A DNA stretch of 64,000 nt from Epiperipatus broadwayi (lineage: Eukaryota; Onychophora; Udeonychophora; Euonychophora; Peripatidae). Within the stretch, counting starts at the first letter, position 1; every line of letters begins with the position of its first letter. Positions 50,742 through 61,413 of this stretch are shown here, piece by piece. Both the position numbers and the translations under genes were made by a program. Under the pieces are notes generated by a model. It was given only the letters and a program-made list of their open reading frames with translations. It was not told the origin of the DNA and searched no databases. Location: positions 12,379,473 through 12,443,472 of the forward strand of contig JAQFVV010006215.1 of the NCBI GenBank assembly GCA_028023455.1. The letters are read 5' to 3'.

Positions 50742-51401
50742 TTGATTTCATACACTAATGAAATAAGCCGCAACTGTTTCAATAATATGAATAATTACAT
50801 ACAAAATCGGCAGCTACTTCATACCGGACTTTCTATTTGCACATTTCAGCAGAGAATATCTTTCTTGACGAAATGTGGACAGCACAATATTGTACCTAAT
50901 TGCTACAAAATTATTATCAACAGAACTATATTTAATTACGATAGAATTAAAAGGTATTTGCAAAGACAACTACTCAAGTCTATTATTAGAGGAAGCAAAA
51001 GGGCCTTAAAAAAAGAAACGAGAAGATGGAGCATAATTTCTGACAACTATATAATTCCCCCATTTATTATCGACAGATGTAACAGACATACAACCACTCT
51101 GCTTAAGAAATTCAATAATAAAATAAAATTTCTGGCAAATAAGCAAAATATTCATTTCGGTGGGCTTAATCGCAATACATTTTGTGAATCTTACAGACAC
51201 AAACATACCACACACGATCAAAGAGATTCTCTAATTAGGTCCAAAATTCGTAGGTGGATGTGGATGCTGGAAGAATCCCAAATAGAAATTGTCGCTAACG
51301 TCGAAGCAGCTTTAATGGACAACCCACTAAAAGAAGTAGTCATTGCACAGATAGCGAAAACTATAAAGAACAAGCAATTAAATAAGGTAATTATAACGTA
51401 A
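50742..51401 (+). pseudogene. PLE protein, N-terminal part
   Basis: A 219-codon open frame starting in the tail. Residues 39-60 (ISFLTKCGQHNIVPNCYKI) resemble the conserved segment near the N terminus of Penelope-like proteins (long helix, then G.VP). Residues 70-200 are basic and helical (RRWSIISDN, RSKIRRWMWMLEESQ). The frame ends where the TIR element at 51399 is inserted; the C-terminal NKVIIT continues beyond it in the RT region. No catalytic motif lies in this part. It was once fused to the RT and GIY-YIG parts in one ORF. Confidence 0.65.
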
Positions 51402-52456
51402 TCGGGCTTGGCCACTTGATGGTGTTGTTGGCAGTCAAAAACAATACAATACAATGTTCAGGGCCGCGTTATTTTTAAATCAAATCGCTGTTTTTTTTTT
51501 TTTTTTTGGTCATTAATTTATTGATTCTATAACTTTTTTTTATTTAAAAAGTTATTTAACTTTAATTTATATAACTTTTTTTTATTTAAAAAGTTGTTTA
51601 ATTTTAATTTTGGATTTAGTAAACGACAAGCTTTTTTTTATTTTTAAATCGCTGTTTTTAGAACTTTTTTTGCTATGTCTTTCCCTTAATTATTGCTTTC
51701 TACATAACAAAACAACTGTGTAGAGTTAGGTTTAGGATTAGTTTTAGGGTTAGTTTTAGGATTAGTGTTCTGTTGTTTGTAATGCTAAAATAAAAAATAT
51801 CAATATCGTAACCGTAGTCGGACAAAAGAAAGAAACTCTAACTTTTTTAAACAACAACAAACACATATAAATGTCTTCTTTACTTATCAAACATGTTTAT
51901 AATGTGTGCTTTCTATGAAATTTACAAAAAATCATGTATATTTTTATTGGACAGCACAAATACTCGGCTTCTGTTTTCGGCAACTGCGGAAAAAGTTACG
52001 ATCGCCAGACATTTTATGAACTACGTGGTATTTCACGTGAAAACGAGATTTCGCATGCGAACAAGGCCGAATTCCTTTGACGTACTCTCGGAAAGCTTTT
52101 ACACATTACACCTTCTCTAAATAAGGTGTGGCCATTTGGAAAATTACTATAAAGTCAGGTTTCTTAAATTCATTACAAATACAAAGATTGTGTAACGTAT
52201 ATTGTAAAAATTTGACTAATAAAAATATACACACATATATATCAAACTGTACACGAAAGATAAGTGTGTGGATTCACAATAACTGTCGTGAAGCAGAAAT
52301 AGGCCGTATTATTTCTGCGTTACATCATCATCAACGGCCTTCTAATGGCTAAGACAAACATTAGATGTTTTCTATAGCCGTAATGAAGGCCTTGTAAACG
52401 GCATTTGTTAGGTGTTTTGGCGAGCCAGAACACCATCAAGTGGTCAAGCCCGATTA
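51399..52456. mobile_element. 1-kb TIR element splitting the PLE ORF
   Basis: The left end TAATCGGGCTTGGCCACTTG and right end (CAAGTGGTCAAGCCCGATTA) are inverted repeats of about 28 bp with one mismatch. TTATAA stands just outside each end (51391-51396 and 52459-52464), a possible duplication. The interior is AT-rich with a T run, two copies of TTTTTTTTATTTAAAAAGTT and a TTAGG-like patch at 51726-51766. Short frames inside have no recognised product, so it is non-autonomous. Confidence 0.75.
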
Positions 52457-52559
52457 GGTTATAAGTACCTTAAGTAATTACTCCAACGAATGAAACAAGA
52501 AAATTATCAACACCAATTAATTTCTGGCTGTCGACTCTATCATTTGCATAAAAAAAAAA

Positions 52560-53462
52560 ATAAGGGAAGCAGATTTGTATCAATAAAATGACAATGAGTA
52601 TAATAACAAAATTAACACCCAAATTGAGAAATTAAAATTCGTAAATTTAAATGACTTTAACAATAGGCTTAACAGAGATAAATTCATATCTACTATACTA
52701 TGTATAAACCGAGATAGCATTTTCACAACAGCTGAATATTTCCGTATAAATCCGTCAATCTCATCTCCTCCCAGAATCTTCGCTAATGTTAAGCTTCACA
52801 AACCTGATAAACCTTTAAGACTGATGATCGATTTCGGAAGAGCACACTACTTCAACATGGCAGTTTTGGTTAATCGTTGGCTTATCAACACATTAGGCTT
52901 TGGTGATAACACTATGTTCAAAATTGCATCGTTTGATGGTACTGAGCTATATGGCTCCATTGACCACAGACAATCAATTAAAATAGTCAATGACGCATTA
53001 ATTGCAAGCACCTGCCCACTTACACTTGCCAAATTAATCAATGAATTGTTAAAATGGCTTGATTTAAACATAGTTGCTATTTTCAGGGATAAATGGTTTA
53101 ACATGCACAACGATTAGCCTATGGGTCTCCCACTAAGTGATATATTAGCAAGTGTTGTACTCGACCATTATGAAAAGCTAATACTACCTGCATTCTTCAA
53201 GTCAACTCCAGACATGATATACACACGTTACATTGACAATATATTCATTGCAGCTCCAGATGATATCATTACTAATCTCAACAACGACCTCCAGAATAAC
53301 ACTAAACTCATTTTCACTATAACTTGGGAAAACCAAGCATATCAGGTTAAATACCTAGACATATGTGACAGCAGACCTTTAGAAGTACGATACCTAGACA
53401 TATGTGACAGCAGACCTTTAGAAGTACGAGATCTGACACATCCCAATTCTTACGCACCCTGA
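52560..53462 (+). pseudogene. PLE reverse transcriptase, degenerate
   Basis: Starting at about 52630, the frame reads RIFANVKLHKPDKPLRLMID, the RT2 block of Penelope-like enzymes (LHKP..PLR). From 53121 comes PMGLPLSDILASVVLDHYEK, then YTRYIDNIFIAAPDD, the catalytic block. The usual Y.DD is YIDN here, so the second catalytic aspartate is lost. A stop sits just before PMGLPLS (53116-53118), probably a mutated Gln codon. A 33-base segment is tandemly duplicated at 53352-53430 (YLDICDSRPLEVR repeated). Without repair this encodes no functional RT. Confidence 0.8.
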
Positions 53463-53492
53463 TCTCACAAACTTGCAGCCCCCTCTTCCTTC

Positions 53493-54002
53493 ATGTTTAG
53501 AAACCATAATTTGTACAAATATAAGGCAGATAAAAGAAATAATCTCATTAATTACATTGCAGATTTAATAAAAATAGGACACACCCAATCATCAATCAAC
53601 AGAAAAGTTAATAAATTCTTTTATAAAATAAACCATAATTATAAGAAAGAAAACAAACTGATTCTAATTCTATATATCCATTCAACAGCCAAAAACTTTA
53701 TTAACAAACTATCATGTGATTTTGAAGTCACTTTCCGTTTACCTCTTAACACCAATAGATTTATCAATAACACCAAAGACAGGATTAAACCCGAAGTTGT
53801 ATACAAAATTATCTGCCCCCAAAGAAACTGCATGGCAGCATATTATGGAGAAACTAAAACCAACATTGCAACCAGAATAGCTCAACATAGATACCTCTAC
53901 AACAGGACCAAAACTAAACTTGAAGGCAATTCAATTTTCGTTGAGCACGAGAGCCACTGGCCATGCCTTCCTACCCACCACAGCCAGTGTTATCTGCTCT
54001 GA
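53493..54002 (+). pseudogene. PLE linker and GIY-YIG endonuclease
   Basis: A 169-codon frame. Residues 1-95 are a basic linker (LYKYKADKRNNLINYIADL). Residues 103-135 contain YKIICPQRNCMAAYYGETK and AQHRYLY, the GIY-YIG strand and the Arg/His-containing helix. The active-site strand is AYYGET rather than the common YIGET. The frame ends at LPTHHSQCYLL with the family's SV..... W-type C terminus missing; it resumes in the next frame (REAYYIVGDP). Nicks target DNA in intact relatives (family knowledge). The end of this frame is shared with the upstream pseudo-LTR. Confidence 0.8.
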
Positions 54003-54300
54003 AAGAAACAACATTAAACGCAAAGTCAGGGAGGCTTACTACATAGTGGGTGACCCTACAGCAATCAATAGAAAAGAGGCCTGCTTTTCTCTATCTCAAA
54101 AATGGTCTATGTAGCATCTTCACATGAATTTGCATAAAATTTGCATTAACATCATTATAGTTCTTAAATAAATTCCAGTAGCCATGAATATGGGACTATG
54201 AACTATCCCGAAAGTACTTGGCAGTAACATTTGGATAATATTATTTATTTTCAAGCACTATTAATAGCTTCAATATCTGTGCGCAAAGCACATATATATA
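53765..54300 (+). repeat. PLE pseudo-LTR, downstream copy
   Basis: Direct repeat of 50278-50740. It contains the end of the endonuclease region, the hammerhead-like motif and the 3' end GCGCAAAGCACATATATA, next to the 14-bp TSD. Confidence 0.8.
54181..54222 (+). ncRNA. hammerhead-like variant motif, downstream pseudo-LTR
   Basis: Outer stem GCCA/TGGC, TGAATAT, stem II GGGA/TCCC, then GAAAGTACTT with palindromic AAGTACTT. It is homologous to 50625-50666 and shares its architecture with the motifs at 11.5 and 17.6 kb, whose stems differ in sequence. Confidence 0.45.
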
Positions 54301-54319
54301 TATTTAATAATTCAATATT

Positions 54320-56660
54320 CATTATGAGTGATTGGTATTTGAATGACTGCAACAAATGTCAAGTTCTTTAATCACTTGGATTCACATTTATTTAATAACC
54401 TTTTTTATTTTTAAGATCATATACTTTTTAAAAAGAAAACATTATGCATAAAAAATCTAATTTTAATAGCAGTATTTATAAAATCTTTCTTTATAACAGA
54501 ACAACATGTAATAGAATTCTTAAAATGGCTGATAACTTAGTCCTGTTTATATTTTATTTCTATTTAATGGACATGATTGTAATAACAATTGTTAAATCTT
54601 TAAAAATTAAAATTCTAATTTGTGTTACTGATACATTTTCATTCCTTGTACTATATTTTTAATTCTTATGAACTCCTTTCATTTTGATTCTTTTAATTAT
54701 CAAAAACACATATACATAAATGCATAATTTTTTTATTACGTTGTAATTAAGACAAGATAGTAGAATAGCAAAAATTGAAATTATATTATCTTACATTCTA
54801 AATGGAAACAGAATAAATAAAATTAAATTGCATACTAAATGTTATAAACTTTAACTTTTAAATATTATGAAAAATAGATTTAATATTTTATATTTCATTA
54901 TTTTCACTTTCAATAGTCAAAAAACAACCTTCATCGCAAACTTTTTCTAAGTTTAGAATTTACATTCATTTTGTGCAACAATGTTAATGATATAACTGAT
55001 AAAATATAGAAAATATTTTAAGCTAAGTATGACAGATAATTCAATTTAGGAATAAATCTCTGAACAAATTCTAATTAAATGAAAAACCATTCAAAAACTA
55101 TTAATACTTTTTGAGTGATCTAATACTTATTGTTAGCAAAAACATACTTTAACAACAAAATTATTAGTAATAGATGAAATTACTAGCTAATAAATAAGCA
55201 GATAAACCAGACAGATTAAAAATTTTATATAAATACTACAGGAGAGTATGAGTTAGAAATTATTTTAATAGCAAAGGCTTTTTGAAAAAAAAAAAAATGA
55301 AAATGGAAAACACATAAGACCATAATGCAATGTAATCTCTTCTTACAAGTACATTCATAATACGTTACCAATAACTTTAAAAAAAAAAAAAGTCAAAACT
55401 TCAAAAGAGAATGAAGAAATTAATTACTCATCATAATGAAGTATAATTCTTACAAAGAGTTTTCGTAACTGTAAATATCTACATTTTCTAACACATAATA
55501 ACATGTGCAATATATATATGACAAAGATTTTTCAGAATGTCACCAAAAGAAGAGGCGCAGGAAATTCATTCATTGCAGAAAACTCAGCAAGTGGATGTTC
55601 AAGACAATGATCCTAATCATTTTTGTGGATATGCATGATAATCCAAAAATGCTTCCAAGTGTTTTAATAATACCAGTTACTTTGTCATGGGCAGAATGAC
55701 TGGATTTTAACAAAAGAAAAAAAAATAAGACAAAATTAATATATATTGGAGGGAATCATAAATAAATGAAAATAACTTTCAAATATTAAATAACTTTTAA
55801 TGTTATGTTGTTGTTTTTTTAACTCAAGCTTTTGCATATTTCTGTAATTTCTTTGATAAGTTTGTCATAATCTGATGCATTAAAAAAAAAAAATATTAAT
55901 TATAGTCACAACAATAATCTGAATCATTTCCAGGACATCATACTGTGATCTCTCTCCACATAAATAGCTTCCAGTTGCTATAAAAAATATTTATATTAAC
56001 ATATACATAAAGATTCAGACCAATAAAGCAAAAAAAAAAAAATCTAAGCTACTATAAATAAGAGTTTGCAATCATAGCCAACTTATCTCAATAATATGAT
56101 TTCATAACTAATGACATTAAATATGTATAGCAGTAAATATCTTCAAATGTTGCTAAAGTAGAATGTCCTTTCTCAAAAATCTGTAAAATTATATACACTC
56201 AAATGAACACATAAGATGGATTAGTCCACAAGGGCTACAAAGCAGTATTGTAATGTAAACACTACAAGTGGTATCTCATTTTACTCCTAAGAAGATTATT
56301 TATTTTATATAAATATCATTCAAAATATGATTTATTTATTATTTATTATAAGCATTATTTATAATACATATTAAAATATTTATATATAAAAAAAGTTAAA
56401 AAATAAAGCCATAAAATTGCAAAAATGAAGAAATAAAATTACTTTTATTTAGAATAGCTTCTAAATGGATTTAATAGATTGTTTTCTTACAGTCTGTTAT
56501 TATAATGAAATAAATTTGTTTTTTATTATTGTAAGCATTAGTTACAATAAGTTTAATGATATTAAATACTTAATGCTGAAATGACCAATTTATCAAAAAC
56601 TAGCAAAATTTCATTCTCAATTACCATGTTCCTTAAAAAATTTCTAACAATAAATTACAA
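54320..56660. other. intronic stretch, no gene seen
   Basis: AT-rich intron; short frames at 54444 and 55505 have no recognised relatives. Confidence 0.55.
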
Positions 56661-56794
56661 AGAATTTAATAAGTATTAAACAATTCAAAACAAAGCAAAA
56701 CTCTCCATATAGTAGTGCCATCTTGTGCTAACAAGAGCAATCAATGGATGCCAGAAGGCTTGTGCATAAAATCCCTATCTAAGTGCCTACTCAT

Positions 56795-56849
56795 CCAATA
56801 TCCCCAGACTAGTTTCTGGCTTGTGGCCTTCATCAGTGAGGAGCCTTGG
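56795..56849 (-). ncRNA. type I hammerhead ribozyme motif (inverted copy)
   Basis: Minus-strand sequence identical to the motif at 57389-57443 over its full length, placed in the inverted tail and facing it. Confidence 0.65.
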
Positions 56850-57388
56850 ATCTGAGAGCACTGCACCTAGATCTTAGGATCTAATGCAATCCTCCAGCAC
56901 CCACCTTTTAACTCTACTTAACTACAAAACTATGAGAATGAAATTGAAAATACAATTAATATTTTCAATCCAAGCTCAATAGCTTATATAGTCATATGGG
57001 TCTGAACTCAAGCCTTCTGGCATCCATTGATTGCTCTTGTTAGCACAAGATGGCACTACTATATGGAGAGTTTTGCTTTGTTTTGAATTGTTTAATAACA
57101 ATTTTTGTGCTAGTATGAGATAGTGATCATGTGATGTTTAGTGGTTTGACACCAATCCTGCCTAATAGGATAGTGGTGGCTATGGTTGTTAAAGAGCCAA
57201 AGACACCAAAATGTATGGGTGCTGAATTGAGTTCAGACCCATATGACTATATAAGCTATTGAGCTTGGATTGAAAATATTAATTGCATTTTCAATTTCAT
57301 TCTCACAGTTTTGTAGTTAAGTAGAGTTAAAAGGTGGGTGCTGGAGGATTGCATTAGATCCTAAGATCTAGGTGCAGTGCTCTCAGAT

Positions 57389-57443
57389 CCAAGGCTCCTC
57401 ACTGATGAAGGCCACAAGCCAGAAACTAGTCTGGGGATATTGG
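57389..57443 (+). ncRNA. type I hammerhead ribozyme motif
   Basis: Core CTGATGA at 57402-57408 and GAA at 57422-57424 are both canonical. Stem I pairs 57396-57401 with 57432-57437 (six pairs, one G-T) and, after an internal loop, CCAA (57389-57392) with TTGG (57440-57443). Stem II is GGC/GCC (57410-57412, 57418-57420) below an A-A mismatch at the core edge. Stem III is the minimal palindrome ACTAGT (57425-57430), followed by C57431 as predicted cleavage base. A very short palindromic stem III suggests action as a dimer, as described for Penelope-element and retrozyme hammerheads. Activity is predicted only; the A-A mismatch and 3-bp stem II could weaken it. Confidence 0.7.
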
Positions 57444-57629
57444 ATGAGTAGGCACTTAGATAGGGATTTTATGCACAAGCCTTCTGGCATCCATTGATTG
57501 CTCTTGTTAGCACAAGATGGCACTACTATATGGAGAGTTTTGCTTTGTTTTGAATTGTTTAATAACAATTTTTGTGCTAGTATGAGATAGTGATCATGTG
57601 ATGTTTAGAAATTTAATAAGTATTTACAG

Positions 57630-57985
57630 TGCTTCAACTATGATTATATACACTTCAGATCTGAAAATAAAATAAATTACTATTAAGAAAAACAAGACTG
57701 ATGATCATAGGCAATGCTAAAAAAAGTAAATATGAAAATGGAATATGACAAACTTTCACAAATGATGCTAAATATTCTGGGAGATTTTCAGTGAAAAGTC
57801 CTAAATAATTAATCAGATAACCAAAATTCACCTCAATTCAGATCTTTTTCTGCTAAAACTCTTTAGAAATTGTTTATAATAAAAATTATTTTAAAAAAGT
57901 CTATGTGGCGAGCATTTGATATCGCATTCTTTAAAAACATCTGCTTTCCAACTAATTTCATTGTTGTATGATAAAGATAATTACT
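57630..57985. other. intronic stretch, no gene seen
   Basis: Plain AT-rich intron sequence. Confidence 0.6.
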
Positions 57986-57989
57986 AAAA

Positions 57990-58225
57990 TATAAGATGAC
58001 TTGTGGGATGTTTATTTTGAAATTTATGAGTTTGTTATATCACAATCAATAATAAACACAAGCTTATCTCTCAGAAATCTATCAATTATTTATGAAATAC
58101 TACATGTAAAAGATGACTTGTGGGATATTTATTTTGAAATTTGAGTTTGTTATAATATCACAATCAATAATAAACATAAGCTTATCTCTCAGAAATTTAT
58201 CAATTATTTATGAAATACTACATGT
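57990..58225. repeat. tandem duplication, about 118-bp unit
   Basis: Two neighbouring copies starting AAGATGACTTGTGGGAT and ending TGAAATACTACATGTA differ by a few substitutions and small indels. Confidence 0.8.
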
Positions 58226-58229
58226 ATAC

Positions 58230-59180
58230 TCAGATTTTAAAATATAAAAACAGTTTTTCACTTTCAAACGTTTGGCAGATTGTATATAGATATGTGTTAG
58301 TTTATGCACAGGTATATATTTTAATATGATCAATTGCCCTCAGTCTGATACTTTACTATTTCAATATCTCATGCTCTGATCACCCATTTATATTATAACA
58401 TAATGCAGACCCTTGATTGATTTTTTTTTTTGCCATTTTAGAATTCATTACAATAATTTCTTTCTTTTAGAATTTAACATTGATAAATCACATGTACCAA
58501 TAATTTTAAAATACAAAAATAATAATTACATAAATAATAGTAATGATAATAAATAAAATTTTCATTTTTCCTAATTTTTTGCAATTTTAATAATTGCTAG
58601 TGTCAGTCTATTGTTACATAATCAAAATTTTGTCATTATTTAGAGGTTTCAAAAATTCATAAATGTATTTCATATTTAAAAGATCATGGTTATTCAGGAA
58701 CCAAAAGTTAAGCATATTCTTTGATTTCTATTATAAACAAAATCAATAATGTTATGTAAATTATAAGTATTAAACATTACAAATTACTTTTTCTGAATGC
58801 TTAAAAAATAGATAAAGATTACTTCAATTAAAAAAAAGTTTCATTAGAACAGTAGTAAATTTGTACAATTAAGATTGAACTTCTAAACGTAAACATTCAT
58901 CTGTGCTTTCAATCATGAATTATGTGCTTGCAATGTTTAGCAAAAATTTATCTGACAAATCTATAAAAATCTAGTGCATGATTTTGCACTTTAAATTTTG
59001 TTTGTACTTTTTTAGGTTTCATTGTAAATTAGCTTTATATAAAAATACTACTTTTGCTTTATTTAAATAAATATATAATTTTGGATATTTAAGTATACAA
59101 CAATAACAAAAAGGGGCAGAGGCAAATCTCCAATTTTTGACTATTTTCTTAATTATTTCAAAATATAATTAAATTAATAC
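58230..59180. other. intronic stretch, no gene seen
   Basis: AT-rich intron just downstream of the exon at 59.2 kb; nothing recognised. Confidence 0.6.
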
Positions 59181-59184
59181 ATAC

Positions 59185-59361
59185 ACCAGATTTTATATGA
59201 CTAAGTTGATTCATTAGGCTAAACAAATGTTCAAAATGAGGTTCCTGAAGTAGCAATATCATTGGCAATCTATCCCGAGATGGAGGTGGAAGTAATGAGG
59301 CTGGTTCCATTGCTTCTCTAGTCCGTTGAGGTCTAGCTGCACCAACAGATACAAAGACTAT
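59185..59361 (-). CDS. Usp24: USP24-like deubiquitinase, internal exon 3 of 8 in window
   Basis: A 177-bp exon encoding 59 residues, beginning IVFVSVGAARPQ, with LLPPPSRDRLPMILLLQEPH in the middle and HIKSG at the end. It matches USP24 strongly (VFVSLGA and a PPP...IPMLLLLQEPH motif). Together with the end of the preceding exon (ELGFKDSQ) it completes what looks like a ubiquitin-like fold, known from the mid-region of the USP9X/USP24 family. Acceptor TTTCAG at 59363-59362; I chose donor GTATGT (exon ending GGT), since a GTGTAT two bases earlier is weaker and would break phase 0. Confidence 0.87.
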
Positions 59362-59364
59362 CTG

Positions 59365-60890
59365 AAATATAAATAATATCCAATATAAATACAATGAACA
59401 AGATTTTTCAAAATTTGCCAAAAAATAATATAAATATAACAAATAACAAGAAAAAAGTATCTAATTCCCCCAACTCATCCTCTTTTTTTTTTTTTCTTAA
59501 TAAAAAACTATTAATATAATTGATATGATCACAATCACCAACAGCATAAAGTAAGTAGAAATATAGAATACACATATTGAACTTTAAATCTTGTCATTGA
59601 AAAAATAGCATAATATAACAAAGACCTTTGTAAAATATTAGAGAGATGCTTGATAAAATTATAATAAATTTAAAAATTCTTAATTGTATGATGCTAATGC
59701 ATAATAATAGTTTAAATGATGCAAACATTTGTCAAAAAATTCAACCACAAAGTCAAACATTGAAGTATAAATAATGAAAATATGAAGGGAATTAATTATT
59801 ATAAGACATTAAAAAAAATTGTTATTTAAAAGTTAACATAACAAGTCAAAAACAATTAAAAATTAATAGACATTTAAATAATTCTATGAGTTCAGTTAAT
59901 AAGTTTATAAATACATATTTGTATTAAAAGTAATACTACAAAAAAAAGGTGGTTGACAAGCAAAATGTAAAGTTAAATATATAGATGATATGATTGGAAA
60001 AATTTCAATTCAAATGTTAAAACCATTATATACTGATATATTAAAATAAAATATTTCATTACTTGTAACTAAAAGTTTTCTTTAAAAACTGTAATTTCAT
60101 CAAAAATACTAAGGTTTATGCCTGATGGATAGAAATAATAAGACAATAAGTACTGTGATTAAATATTAACACATAACAGTCATCAGGCAATAATCATAAT
60201 TTGCCATTGTTTGTATCTCTTCAAGACAACTAAATCAAATATTACAAATTTAAAAGTACGAAATAATATTATAAAGTCATTTACACTATTAAGATAATAA
60301 TCATAATACAATAAGTGTCAAGAATAAAGATATATGCACACCTTATTTTTAAAATAAGCTTTGAAAAATACACTGAAAGAGAAATTTCTGATCGTCTGTA
60401 TAAAGTGATCAAGTTACTTTTTAAATCTTTTTGAACAGAGACAAATCTCCATAAAAGTGGCTAGCTGACACTTCAATAAAATCTCATTCATATTCTCTGG
60501 AACTAAAATATTTGATAACTATTTTATATTGTTAAGATATATTCTAAAAGAGCAGTACAAAGATTACACTATTCTAACAATTAGTAAATTGTGCTTTCAA
60601 AGATTAATTAAACAAGTTTAAAGTAATTATTATTATTACTATTCATATAAAAATTTAACTTTAATTATAATTGCTTTTCTTTAATATTAAGAACAAATTA
60701 ACATTTTTAATAATGCATATGTTTTTTGAATATTTTTCACTATTCTGCATCTTTATAACAATCTTGCATTTTAGCATTAAAAGAAATATATTTCAATGTT
60801 ATCATTTCACATGTGTATATTATTTTTTTATGCTGTCGAATTAACCTCAGAAATACTTAGTCGTTAGATAAAATGGAAAAAAGAAATGTT
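59365..60890. other. intron of the USP24-like gene
   Basis: A 1.5-kb AT-rich intron with no element recognised; one of the few introns here free of obvious insertions. Confidence 0.65.
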
Positions 60891-60894
60891 TAAC

Positions 60895-61230
60895 CTGCGA
60901 ATCTTTAAATCCAAGTTCCTGCAAAGTTTTTTCATCTAAATCACAAGTTAATTCCTGTCCTTGGCTTATCATTCGAATGGGACCTTCGGCTAGCATTGCT
61001 CCAAGAATAGGGGTAAGAAAGGATGATGATGATGATGATGTTGAAGCAACTCCAACACCATTAGACTGAGTAGTAGAATTACTTGAACTAGTTGTTGGAC
61101 CTAAAACAGAATTGGGTTGCTGTTGCTCTTGTTGGCGTCGATATTGCTCTTGCTGCATTTGACCCCACCATCTAGTTACTTCTGCACGTAGTTCACCAAC
61201 ATATTCAGTTCCCAACATTTCAATTGTTAC
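60895..61230 (-). CDS. Usp24: USP24-like deubiquitinase, internal exon 2 of 8 in window
   Basis: A 336-bp exon encoding 112 residues, starting VTIEMLGTEYVGELRAEVTR. A Gln-rich stretch (QQEQYRRQQEQQQ) and a Ser/Thr-rich low-complexity stretch with a run of six serines follow. The exon ends with GPIRMISQGQELTCDLDEK and ELGFKDSQ. The RAEVT.W and RMIS.G.ELT blocks are diagnostic for USP24. The low-complexity insert is not conserved in vertebrates and is partly encoded by a GAT-type trinucleotide repeat (plus strand 61021-61041), so its length may vary. Acceptor ATTAG, donor GTTAAA (weak), phase 0 at both ends. Confidence 0.87.
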
Positions 61231-61413
61231 CTAATAAATAAATAAAAATCTAATAAAGAAACCATAGCATTCTTTTTAATCCATTATTTTTATATAACGT
61301 AAGTGTAAAATAATTTTGGTTTAAAATACACTTAAATATTTTCTAATCACTTTATATTATATTTTCCAAAATAAAAAAAAATAAATAAATAAAACCTTAA
61401 AATATGGTTTTAC

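Larger units (their letters stand above)
50247..54305 (+). mobile_element. structurally complete, decayed Penelope-like element
   Basis: AATAATTCAGTATT (50233-50246) and AATAATTCAATATT (54306-54319) form a 14-bp TSD with one mismatch. Inside, a short inverted tail (50243-50275 against 50753-50784) surrounds the first pseudo-LTR (50278 to about 50740). Then come an N-terminal coding part, a foreign 1-kb insertion, RT, GIY-YIG and a second pseudo-LTR (53765-54300) directly repeating the first. The upstream copy of the 3' region, the inverted tail and the GIY-YIG C terminus are the accepted hallmarks of Penelope-like retroelements. Stops and the inserted element make it inactive. Confidence 0.85.
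56678..57609 (+). mobile_element. non-autonomous PLE/retrozyme-like unit with two hammerheads
   Basis: AATTTAATAAGTATT occurs at 56663-56677 and 57610-57624, a perfect 15-bp TSD. The first about 330 bases (56678-57009) are an inverted copy of 57232-57575. Then comes a 130-base piece (57012-57141) directly repeated at 57479-57608, a unique spacer of about 90 bases, and the full unit 57232-57609. This is the tail / pseudo-LTR / body / pseudo-LTR plan of Penelope-type insertions, in 932 bp and without any ORF. Near-identity of the repeats suggests a fairly young insertion that must use proteins from elsewhere. Confidence 0.8.

Noticed and set aside
50456-51221. Minus-strand ORFs across the PLE
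   Set aside because: They are shadows of the plus-strand PLE frames, which carry the recognisable motifs.
51720-51770. TTAGG-rich patch resembling the arthropod telomere repeat
   Set aside because: Spacing is irregular and only a few units occur, inside an AT-rich TIR element; chance or slippage is a simpler explanation.
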